Shown here one piece after another: positions 5,281 to 11,509 of a DNA stretch of 11,509 nucleotides (the first letter of the stretch is position 1; every line of letters begins with the position of its first letter). The DNA is from Gemmatimonadota bacterium (GTDB lineage: Bacteria; Gemmatimonadota; Gemmatimonadetes; Gemmatimonadales; GWC2-71-9). The notes below the pieces were generated by a model. The model saw nothing but the letters and a program-made list of their open reading frames with translations. It made no database searches and was not told the origin of the DNA. Where the stretch lies: contig JAPULP010000077.1 in the NCBI GenBank assembly GCA_027294815.1, positions 1-11,509 on the forward strand, written 5' to 3'. Position numbers and translations under genes: made by a program.

Positions 5281-6293
5281 TGGACAGTGGCTTCGACTTC
5301 CTGGAGTGTGCGCTCGACGAACGCGACGTCGTCTCGGCTTCCTATCACCAGCGGCGTCCGCTGGTGCAGTTCCGTAGGTTCGATATCCAATATCGGACGC
5401 GTCCCGTCGGACGCCGCCCCTCCGGCTTGCTCTGCCACGAACGCGAGCGGACACGCCTCGTACAGCAAACGGAGCTTGCCCTTGGGTGACTTGGTATCCG
5501 CCGGATACATGAAGACCCCGCCGGTCAGCAAATTGCGGTGAAAGTCGGCTACTAGCGATCCGATGTAGCGCGCGTTCTTGCCCGTGCCCTCATCGTCGAC
5601 ACCTTTGAAACAGCGCACCACCTTTTGATATCCCGGCGACCACCGAGTGTAGTTGCTCTCGTTGATGCTGTAATACTTTCCGGTTGTGGGCGTCTCGACG
5701 TCGTGGTTGATGAGCCGGAACTCACCGATGACCGGATCGAGCGTGAAGCAATGCACCCCGTTCCCCGCAGAATACACCATCACGGTGCTCGAACCATACA
5801 TCACGTAACCAGCGGCGACTTGCTCGCGCCCCTTTTGCAAGCAGTCGATCACGTTCGCGCATCCGTCAGCCGACACTCGTCGCTGGATGGAAAAGATCGT
5901 GCCGATCGAAACATTGACATCGATATTCGAAGACCCGTCGAGCGGATCGAACAACACGACATACTTTCCGGACGCCGCGCTGGGATCGGCCGGAATCGGG
6001 TCCTCTTCCTCTTCCGACGCCATGAGTGAGACCCGACCCGTGTGGCGCAGCGCCTCTTTCATCACCTCGTTCGCAAGCACATCCAATTTTTGCTGTTCTT
6101 CACCCTGGACGTTGATCCTGCCGGCGGCCCCCAAGATGTCCACCAACCCGGCACTCCGCACGTGTCCCGCAATGATCTTCGCAGCTAGCGCGACGTCAGA
6201 AAGAAGGTTCGAGAGCTCCCCGGTCGCTTGGGGGTGCAGACGCTCCTGCTCCATGATGAATCGTTCGATCGTAACCACGTCAGAAAAGCGCAA
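5277..6293 (-). CDS. fbp: Fructose-1,6-bisphosphatase, class I
   Basis: Class I FBPase hydrolyses fructose 1,6-bisphosphate to fructose 6-phosphate and phosphate, the committed gluconeogenic step, using Mg2+. The 338-residue protein matches the E. coli family member along its length: ATGELSNLLSDVALAAKII (23-41), VDILGAAG and NVQGEEQQKLD (51-71), the metal-binding acidic stretch SEEEEDP (93-99), FDPLDGSSNIDVNVSIGTIF (115-134) with D116 and D119, RYIGSLVADFHRNLL (242-256), the signature GKLRLLYEACPLAF (272-285) with metal ligand E279, and ILDIEPTELHQR (301-312). The start is TTG at 6291-6293, chosen because GGAG lies eight bases upstream and the N-terminus lines up with other FBPases; the next in-frame ATG is at 6254. 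The start lies inside comEC, giving a 109-base overlap, and the stop overlaps the mutase start, so expression of the three genes is probably linked. Confidence 0.96.
   Translation of the reverse strand: MRFSDVVTIERFIMEQERLHPQATGELSNLLSDVALAAKIIAGHVRSAGLVDILGAAGRINVQGEEQQKLDVLANEVMKEALRHTGRVSLMASEEEEDPIPADPSAASGKYVVLFDPLDGSSNIDVNVSIGTIFSIQRRVSADGCANVIDCLQKGREQVAAGYVMYGSSTVMVYSAGNGVHCFTLDPVIGEFRLINHDVETPTTGKYYSINESNYTRWSPGYQKVVRCFKGVDDEGTGKNARYIGSLVADFHRNLLTGGVFMYPADTKSPKGKLRLLYEACPLAFVAEQAGGAASDGTRPILDIEPTELHQRTPLVIGSRDDVAFVERTLQEVEATVQ
5346..5366. other. Perfect 9-bp inverted repeat with 3-base loop inside fbp
   Basis: CACCAGCGG (5346-5354) and CCGCTGGTG (5358-5366) are exact reverse complements separated by CGT. 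On the minus strand it encodes HQRTPLV in the conserved FBPase C-terminal motif, about 66 bases before the mutase start. It would be a stable GC-rich hairpin in the mRNA, but there is no T-tract, and the sequence may be constrained only by the protein. Confidence 0.5.
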
Positions 6294-8494
6294 CGGACCC
6301 TCTCCACAAAATGAGGTGATCTGCCCTGTTCGATCTCAAAATAGCTCCCGTCGGTCCGGATCGTCACCGCCCCGCCTTCGTCCGTCCGATACACCGCGAC
6401 CCCGCGAGCTGCGAGCCGCCGCATCACCACGGGGGTGGGGTGCCCAAAGCGGTTGTTGCGGCCAACACTGATGACCGCCGCTATCGGGGTAATCGCGTCC
6501 AAGAACAGTGAAGACGTGCTTCCCGCGGACCCGTGATGCCCCACCTTCAACAGCTCCACCGGGCCGAGCCGGCCGCGAATCTCCGATTCCGCGGGCGACC
6601 CCGCGTCGCCGGTAAACAGTGCGTCGAACTCCCTGAAACGTAAGTGGATGATCAAAGAATTCTCATTCGGCGACAATTCCCGGGCAATCCACCGCGCGGA
6701 CGGGTGCAACACCGCCACCACCACCGAGTCGATCTCGAGCGTGTCACCGGCACGCGCGGCCAGCCAATCGCCCGCAAAGGCGTCGACCGTGCCGAGATAC
6801 TCGCGGTACAGCGCGGTCCCCAACGGGTGGGCGGGCTCGAGCACTAGCGCGGGCCGCGTCTGCTCGATCACCGTCAACAAGCCCCCCAGGTGGTCCGCAT
6901 CGCCGTGCGATAGGACCGCCACGTCCAGTCGCCGAACCCCGTGACGCCTAAAAAATGGCATCACCACGTCCCGACCGGCATCGGCGTTGCCGAAGCGGGG
7001 GCCCGCGTCGATGAGCATCCAACGCCCCTTCGGAGTCCGCACGGCGATCGCGTCTCCCTGCCCAACCGACAGCACGTAAATGGAGAGCAAACCGTCGTCC
7101 GAGCGGCGCCCCACACCCGGCGCCGCAACCAAACCCCACGCCACCATCGCCAGCGCCGCGGTGGCACGGCGCTTGGCAACCACCCACGTCGGTCTGCTCC
7201 AGGTCGCCCAGATTGCGGCTCCCAGAACCGCCACCCAGGGCAGTGCAAACGACCAGCCGGGCTCTCCGCTGACATGGCCCCACGGGACCCTGGTCGCGAT
7301 CACCGCGACGCTCTCAACTGCGGCCAGCACCAACCCCGCGCTCGCCGCCAGCGTCGGCCCCAAGGCAATGCTCGCGAAGATGGCGGGGACCGCGACGCCC
7401 GCGAGAGGAATGGCTACCAAGTTGGACAGCATGCCGATCGGCGCGACGCTACCAAACGCCAGTGCGGTAATGGGAGCCGTAACGAGCGTGGCGCCGCACG
7501 AAACCGCGAACAATCTGGTCAGGCCGGACCGACGCGCGCGCGTGAGCGTAGCCGCCCATGTCGTCCCCCCCACGGCGGCGATCGATAACCACGCGCCCAC
7601 CGACTGTACGGCTGCGGGATCGAGCGTCCATATCACCATCGCGGCAACGGCAAGTACCGCCGAGGGCGGCGGGCGTCTTTGGCGCAACCGCCCGATGGCG
7701 TAGATCGCCACGAACGCCGCCGCCCGCGTGGCCGGCGCAGGAAACCCGAGCAACGCAACGTACGCCCAAGTGACGAACGCGCTCACGGGCCAACTAGCCC
7801 GGGTCCCGAGAACGGCCCGGATCACGAGCCGCGTCCAGGCCGCGACTAGCCCCACGTGCAACCCCGAAATCGCGAGGAGATGGGCCAGCCCGGCGCTCGC
7901 AAAGAGTGCGCGCAGCTCAGGATCCAGATTCTCTCGCCGACCGAGTACAATGGCGTCGACGAGCGGCGCGCGAGCCCCGTAGAGATCGTGAATACGGCGG
8001 GCGATGTGCTCGCGGAGCCGAAAACGGAGCGGTACGCCGTAGCTCGGCATCCTTCGGAAATGCCGCACGCGGATCCAACCCGGGGAGTGAACCGTTCCCA
8101 CGACGACCACGGTCTGCCCGCTGATCGGTCGCTCCTCCGTTGCGAAGCGCACACGCACCGGACCCCGGCATCCCTCCTTCGCGTGCACGACGGTGGCCAT
8201 CGCCGTCCCACGCGTGCCGGGGGCATCGTGGACACGGAGATAGGCGGTGTGTTCCCCCATGGTCCACCGTTGGGCGCAACCTTCGGCGGCACGCCGTTGG
8301 GCGACGGAGGCGACCGTCCCGCCGACCAGGAATGCGCACAGCAAACGGTGTCGCCACCCCAGACGCTTTCCGCCCACAAGCAGGACCACCGCGGTGACAC
8401 AAAGTGACGCCACGGGAGGAACGGCGACGAGGAACGGGGCTGCCATGCCGACGGTGTATGCGACCGCAAATCGGACGACCGGTGTCCCCACCAT
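6185..8494 (-). CDS. comEC: ComEC/Rec2-family DNA uptake channel with metallo-beta-lactamase domain
   Basis: ComEC forms the inner-membrane channel that brings single-stranded DNA into the cytoplasm in transformation. The 769-residue protein has the full family order: N-terminal hydrophobic segments (about 5-65), an OB-like region of the DUF4131 type (about 75-165), the Competence domain with GLAHLLAISGLHVGLV (202-217) and many hydrophobic segments to about 455, then a metallo-beta-lactamase domain from about 468. That domain keeps SVGQGDA (476-482), SHGDADHLGG (529-538), TGDAG (628-632), KVGHHGS (650-656) and SVGRNNRFGHP (676-686), so the nuclease site looks intact. Recognisable homology ends near residue 718 (VYRTDEGGAVTIRTDG); residues about 734-769 are encoded across the start of fbp and look like an acquired or relaxed tail. 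The ATG at 8492-8494 has no strong Shine-Dalgarno sequence. miaB ends 166 bases upstream; no comEA-like gene is visible here. Confidence 0.93.
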   Translation of the reverse strand: MVGTPVVRFAVAYTVGMAAPFLVAVPPVASLCVTAVVLLVGGKRLGWRHRLLCAFLVGGTVASVAQRRAAEGCAQRWTMGEHTAYLRVHDAPGTRGTAMATVVHAKEGCRGPVRVRFATEERPISGQTVVVVGTVHSPGWIRVRHFRRMPSYGVPLRFRLREHIARRIHDLYGARAPLVDAIVLGRRENLDPELRALFASAGLAHLLAISGLHVGLVAAWTRLVIRAVLGTRASWPVSAFVTWAYVALLGFPAPATRAAAFVAIYAIGRLRQRRPPPSAVLAVAAMVIWTLDPAAVQSVGAWLSIAAVGGTTWAATLTRARRSGLTRLFAVSCGATLVTAPITALAFGSVAPIGMLSNLVAIPLAGVAVPAIFASIALGPTLAASAGLVLAAVESVAVIATRVPWGHVSGEPGWSFALPWVAVLGAAIWATWSRPTWVVAKRRATAALAMVAWGLVAAPGVGRRSDDGLLSIYVLSVGQGDAIAVRTPKGRWMLIDAGPRFGNADAGRDVVMPFFRRHGVRRLDVAVLSHGDADHLGGLLTVIEQTRPALVLEPAHPLGTALYREYLGTVDAFAGDWLAARAGDTLEIDSVVVAVLHPSARWIARELSPNENSLIIHLRFREFDALFTGDAGSPAESEIRGRLGPVELLKVGHHGSAGSTSSLFLDAITPIAAVISVGRNNRFGHPTPVVMRRLAARGVAVYRTDEGGAVTIRTDGSYFEIEQGRSPHFVERVRCAFLTWLRSNDSSWSRSVCTPKRPGSSRTFFLTSR
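6294..6306 (-). promoter_or_regulatory. Strong ribosome binding site for the fbp TTG start
   Basis: The minus strand reads GTGGAGAGGGTCCG directly before TTG at 6291-6293. GGAG, eight bases from the start codon, is the clearest Shine-Dalgarno match in the window, and it lies inside the comEC coding frame. It supports TTG over the later GTG and ATG codons of the same frame. Confidence 0.7.
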
Positions 8495-8578
8495 CCGTTA
8501 CCGTCGCGACAGAGGACCAGTAATCCGGCTCAATGATCTCTGTGCTCTCTGGTGGTTATTCGTTGCCCGGTAGCCCCA

Positions 8579-8597
8579 TGTCACCGTACTTGTGACA
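8579..8597. promoter_or_regulatory. Perfect dyad in the miaB-comEC gap, possible operator or hairpin
   Basis: TGTCAC (8579-8584) and GTGACA (8592-8597) are exact reverse complements with a 7-base spacer (CGTACTT). The dyad sits about 85 bases upstream of the comEC ATG in the longest gap between genes in the window (8495-8660), where a promoter or operator would be expected. The half-site resembles a regulator-binding dyad, but not the CRP/FNR TGTGA-N6-TCACA order. No convincing -35/-10 pair was found beside it. The rest of the gap holds only an ACCACCAGAGAGCACAGAG stretch (8546-8564 region, minus strand) and nothing else recognisable. Confidence 0.35.
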
Positions 8598-8660
8598 CGC
8601 GGTACTGGCGCGCGACGTGAACTTGAAGTGTCTAGGGTGGTGCTAGTTGCGGATCGGGAT

Positions 8661-9980
8661 TCAGCCCACCACGGCCAATTCGCGCCGGGCCGCCGTGGAT
8701 GTACCAGTGAACGTGGAACCGGTTGTGCCGTTGAGTCGGACGTGTAGGTACGACCCGATGAGGGTTGGGAGGCCCTCGATAAGCACCACCTTGTTGGTCC
8801 GCGTGCGCGACTGTAACAACTCGCCTCTCCGTGCCTGTTTTTCCACAAGCACTTCGTGCGTGCTGCCCACGAGCCCAACGTTCTTGGTACGCGCAACCTG
8901 GCGTACCGTGGCAATGAGTCGCTCCAGCCGTTCACCGGCCACGTCATCCGCCACGTGGTCTTTGATCTTGACGGCGGGCGTACCGTCTCGAACCGAGTAC
9001 TTGAACGTGAACGCGCCGTCGAACCGTACGGTGCGCACCAAGCTTTCGGTCTCGAGGAAGTCTTCCTCGGTCTCCCCCGGAAAGCCGACGATGATGTCGG
9101 TGGTGATCGCAATCTCCGGCATGGCAACCCGCAAGCGTTCGACACAATCAATGTATCCATCACGATCGTAGCGTCGCAGCATGCGTTTGAGCACCCGAGA
9201 GGAGCCGCTTTGCATGGGAAGATGAACGTGTTCACACACTCCCGGGACGTCAGCCATCGCCTCGAGAACCGCGGGGGTAAAATCGTTCGGGTGTGGGCTG
9301 GTGAACCGGACCCTCCGGATCCCGTCCACTCCACCAACCGCGCGAAGGAGATCGGCAAAATCGTGCGTTCCGTTGTGGTAGCTATTGACCGTTTGCCCAA
9401 GCAGGGTCACTTCGGTGACGCCAGTGGAAACGAGCTGTTCCACCTCACGAATCACATCGATCAGTTTACGACTCCGCTCGGGACCACGCGTCATCGGAAC
9501 AATGCAGAACGTGCACCGATAATTGCATCCACGTTGAACCGTCACGAAGGCGCTCGCCCGGCCGTCTTGCGCTGGCGGAACATCTTCGTAGTGCTCCCAC
9601 GACTTGAAATCGACGTCGACTGACCGCTCTCCGGCGGTTGCTCGGTGAATCAATTCGGGCAACGCCCGGTACCCGTCCGGGCCGACCACGAGATCAACAT
9701 GAGGAATCCGGTTCAAGAGATCCGCCCCCAACCGCTGAGCCATGCAACCGACTACTCCCAATACATCTCCTTTTCGCTTGTGACGCTTCAACTCCCCCAC
9801 CCGGCCGTAGATGCGCTGTTCGGCGTTGTCACGCACCGCACAGGTGTTCACCAACATGACGTCGGCGTCCTCGGGTGATTTCGTCATCACAAACCCATCC
9901 CGGCCCAGCAATCCGAAGATCAGGTCAGTGTCGGCCACGTTCATCTGGCACCCGTAGGTTTCCACGTAGAGTCGTCTCAT
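8661..9980 (-). CDS. miaB: tRNA-2-methylthio-N6-dimethylallyladenosine synthase MiaB
   Basis: MiaB is a radical-SAM enzyme with two [4Fe-4S] clusters that adds a methylthio group to i6A37 of tRNAs reading UNN codons, giving ms2i6A. The 439-residue protein has the three domains of the family. The N-terminal UPF0004 domain carries cluster ligands C11 (ETYGCQMN), C47 (NTCAVR) and C79 (GCMAQ). The radical-SAM core has C152, C156 and C159 in RGCNYRCTFCIVPMTRG, plus LGQTVNSY, HLPMQSGS and DIIVGFPGETEEDF. A C-terminal TRAM domain occupies about residues 373-437 and binds tRNA. QMN after C11 and the CNYRCTFCIVP core point to MiaB rather than MtaB or RimO. The ATG at 9978-9980 lies 7 bases after the mtaB stop, with AGAGGTGG about 12 bases upstream inside mtaB. 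miaA is not in the window. Confidence 0.95.
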   Translation of the reverse strand: MRRLYVETYGCQMNVADTDLIFGLLGRDGFVMTKSPEDADVMLVNTCAVRDNAEQRIYGRVGELKRHKRKGDVLGVVGCMAQRLGADLLNRIPHVDLVVGPDGYRALPELIHRATAGERSVDVDFKSWEHYEDVPPAQDGRASAFVTVQRGCNYRCTFCIVPMTRGPERSRKLIDVIREVEQLVSTGVTEVTLLGQTVNSYHNGTHDFADLLRAVGGVDGIRRVRFTSPHPNDFTPAVLEAMADVPGVCEHVHLPMQSGSSRVLKRMLRRYDRDGYIDCVERLRVAMPEIAITTDIIVGFPGETEEDFLETESLVRTVRFDGAFTFKYSVRDGTPAVKIKDHVADDVAGERLERLIATVRQVARTKNVGLVGSTHEVLVEKQARRGELLQSRTRTNKVVLIEGLPTLIGSYLHVRLNGTTGSTFTGTSTAARRELAVVG

Positions 9981-9987
9981 GTCTCGA

Positions 9988-11232
9988 TCAAGCCACCTCT
10001 GCTAGCAGCTTTCCGTCCGTATCGCGCCGCAACCGCGCATGGAATCGTGGCGTGTACGGTCGGTCCGCCGCAGAATAGACGTCGAGATAGTCTTCCGTCA
10101 GCCCTTGGATACTCCCTTGGTGTCGGCGCAACACGACCACGTCAGCCCGGCCCCCATCTCTCCTGGCGCGATAGGCGGCCCCCTTGTTCGTGGCCATTTC
10201 GCGCAACTCTGCCGAACGGCGCGCAGCCACCCTGCTATCGACCGGCCGGCCGATCCGACGCGCCGGCGCTCCAGGCCGCTCCGAGTAGGGGAAGACGTGC
10301 AGATAGGTGAATGGCAGCGCCTCGATCAGGGACCGCGTGGCGACGTGATCCTCTTCCGTCTCCCCCGGAAACCCGACGATCACGTCGGCGCCGAGACCGA
10401 GTGCCGGAACTTTGTCGGCTAGTGCTTCACACCGTTCCCGGTAAGTCCGCGCCGTGTACCAATGCCGGCCCATGCGTTTCAAGACGGTGTCGCTGCCCGA
10501 CTGCAAGGGCGCGTGCAAATGCGGCGCCAATCGGTCGGGAGCGTCACCCATGAGGCTCGCGATTCGTTCGTCCACCTCGGTCGCCTCCACCGACGACAGA
10601 CGGAATCGTGTACCCGGCACTTCCGCGATCAATCGCTCGACCAACGACCCGAGACACGACGTGTCGTCGAGATCCTTCCCGTACGTTCCGATGTGGACTC
10701 CCGTGAGCACGATCTCCTCATGCGCCCCGCTCAGGACCTGCGCCTCGCAAATGATGTCCCGTATCGGGCGGGATCGACTTGCACCGCGAGCGATCGTGGT
10801 TGCACAAAACGTACAATGCTCGTCGCAACCGTCTTGAATCTTCAGCCACGCTCGGGCGCCTCGAGGAAAAGTGCGCAAAATCGGATCCACGTTGTCCGGG
10901 TTGAGTCCAACGGCGGGAAGCACGTCTGCCGGGTCCGAACCGGCGACCACGGAGGTTACACCGGGAAGCGACGCAATCACGCCGTCGTCGAGCGCCGCGG
11001 CACATCCCATCACAACGGTCTGTAGTTGGGGACGGCCGCGGTGCAATCGCCGCACGAACCCCCGCATCTTCGCCTCGCCCCTCTGCGTGACGGTGCACGA
11101 ATTGACGATGGCGAAGTCGGCTGAGTCGGGATCGGCCACGGGGGTTGCCCCGGCCGACTCGAGTGCCTGTCGCACCGCTTCGGAATCGTACTGATTGGCC
11201 TTGCAGCCAAACGTGTGAAGATAAAAACGCAT
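9988..11232 (-). CDS. mtaB: tRNA N6-threonylcarbamoyladenosine methylthiotransferase MtaB
   Basis: MtaB converts t6A37 to ms2t6A37 in tRNAs reading ANN codons, using radical-SAM chemistry. The 414-residue protein has the methylthiotransferase layout: N-terminal UPF0004 domain with C10 (HTFGCKANQYDSE), C46 (NSCTVT) and C77 (MGCAA); a radical-SAM core with C136, C140 and C143 (QDGCDEHCTFC), LTGVHIGTYG, HLHAPLQSGSD and DVIVGFPGETEEDH; and a C-terminal TRAM region from about residue 350. The FGCKxNxYDSE start, NSCTVT and IQDGC are typical of MtaB/YqeV rather than MiaB. One departure is CATTIARG after the third radical-SAM cysteine, where CIIPYARG is usual. The ATG at 11230-11232 has AAAGGGG overlapping the stop of the upstream gene, but 13 bases away, which is long. 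miaB follows after 7 bases, so the two form a tRNA-modification pair. Confidence 0.93.
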   Translation of the reverse strand: MRFYLHTFGCKANQYDSEAVRQALESAGATPVADPDSADFAIVNSCTVTQRGEAKMRGFVRRLHRGRPQLQTVVMGCAAALDDGVIASLPGVTSVVAGSDPADVLPAVGLNPDNVDPILRTFPRGARAWLKIQDGCDEHCTFCATTIARGASRSRPIRDIICEAQVLSGAHEEIVLTGVHIGTYGKDLDDTSCLGSLVERLIAEVPGTRFRLSSVEATEVDERIASLMGDAPDRLAPHLHAPLQSGSDTVLKRMGRHWYTARTYRERCEALADKVPALGLGADVIVGFPGETEEDHVATRSLIEALPFTYLHVFPYSERPGAPARRIGRPVDSRVAARRSAELREMATNKGAAYRARRDGGRADVVVLRRHQGSIQGLTEDYLDVYSAADRPYTPRFHARLRRDTDGKLLAEVA

Positions 11233-11250
11233 GTTGGTCGAATCGCCCCT

Positions 11251-11509
11251 TTAGCGAATGGGCGTCAACGTAATGCCGACCGTGAGATACCAGCCGCGCT
11301 CGCTGGCACCGGCCCCGTCCCGCTGAAAACGTAGTAGGGCGACGTCGATGACTGCACGGTTGGCGGCGAACGGCGCCCCGGTGCCAATAGAGTAATTCCA
11401 TTCGGTGGGTTGATCGGCGGAGGGGCTGAACGGCAACTGGGCATAGCGGATTCCGAGCCGCAACGGAAATTTCGCGCTCCGGCCCGCCGAGGAAATCTCC
11501 AAACCCGAC
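11251..11509 (-). CDS. C-terminal part of a FadL/OmpP1-like outer-membrane beta-barrel protein (cut by window edge)
   Basis: The minus strand is open from the right edge to a TAA at 11251-11253, giving about 85 residues with no start in the window; the TTG at 11500-11502 is read as an internal Leu. The fragment shows alternating polar/hydrophobic strands typical of an outer-membrane barrel: FPLRLGIRYAQLPF, EWNYSIGTGAPFAANRAVIDVALLRF, then ERGWYLTVGITLTPIR at the end. The pattern 'FPLR-G-RYA-LPF ... E--S-GTG--FA--RA--D-AL' resembles the last strands of FadL/OmpP1-type transporters as I remember them; this is a family-level guess. The C-terminus lacks the usual final aromatic residue. mtaB starts 18 bases after the stop and may share its transcript. 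Confidence 0.6.
   Translation of the reverse strand, partial: SGLEISSAGRSAKFPLRLGIRYAQLPFSPSADQPTEWNYSIGTGAPFAANRAVIDVALLRFQRDGAGASERGWYLTVGITLTPIR

Noticed and set aside
5381..5396. Possible third copy of the heptamer repeat (CGATATCCAATATCGG) in fbp
   Set aside because: It is only two heptamers long and encodes the conserved FBPase motif ILDI; coincidence through codon choice is the simpler explanation.
5281..5454. 58-residue N-terminal extension of the mutase
   Set aside because: It is Arg-rich, lies wholly inside the fbp coding sequence, has no family similarity, and the ATG at 5278-5280 forms a standard ATGA junction.
6941..7588. Long plus-strand open frames opposite comEC (also near 4327-4806 opposite the mutase and 8856-9623 opposite miaB)
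   Set aside because: They are antisense to well-supported genes, have compositionally biased unrecognisable products, and are the usual stop-poor shadows in GC-rich coding DNA.
8546..8580. Seven-codon leader ORF (MGLPGNE) in the miaB-comEC gap
   Set aside because: It is very short with no properly spaced ribosome binding site and no regulatory codon run.

Overview
The window is a GC-rich, gene-dense bacterial segment in which every supported gene lies on the minus strand, so in transcription order it is read from the right end to the left. It looks like a Gram-negative environmental bacterium: there is an outer-membrane beta-barrel fragment, a ComEC DNA channel, class I FBPase, and an archaeal/Gram-positive-like stand-alone methylmalonyl-CoA mutase large subunit. 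The combination and base composition would suit Gemmatimonadota or a neighbouring environmental phylum, but that is a guess from general familiarity, not a computed placement.

Layout in transcription order (right to left): the C-terminal end of a FadL/OmpP1-like outer-membrane protein (11251-11509); mtaB (9988-11232) and miaB (8661-9980), two radical-SAM tRNA A37 methylthiotransferases in tandem; a 166-base gap with a perfect dyad; comEC (6185-8494); fbp (5277-6293, TTG start), which overlaps the comEC 3' end by 109 bases; a methylmalonyl-CoA mutase catalytic subunit without B12 domain (3712-5280), coupled to fbp by an ATGA overlap; an FmdB zinc-ribbon protein (3349-3642); a PfkB-family sugar kinase (2379-3293); purM (1263-2282); ribD (57-1139, GTG start); and the first 25 codons of riboflavin synthase ribE (1-75), which overlaps the ribD end by 19 bases. 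No gene-free stretch exceeds 166 bases.

Functionally this is mostly housekeeping: tRNA modification, gluconeogenesis (FBPase) beside propionate/methylmalonyl-CoA metabolism, purine and riboflavin synthesis. PurM and RibD/RibE both serve nucleotide-derived cofactor synthesis.

The most striking non-gene signal is a pair of 85-bp palindromic elements, at 1157-1241 and 2293-2377. Each has two 36-base arms made of five copies of the heptamer GGATATT (and its complement) around a 13-base centre. They are about 91% identical to each other, sit directly upstream of ribD and purM, and would form long hairpins in the transcript. Because the period is 7, they stay open in most frames and create false N-terminal extensions of the DIGYWIL type on the flanking genes. 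No phage, transposase, CRISPR, tRNA, rRNA or defence gene was seen.
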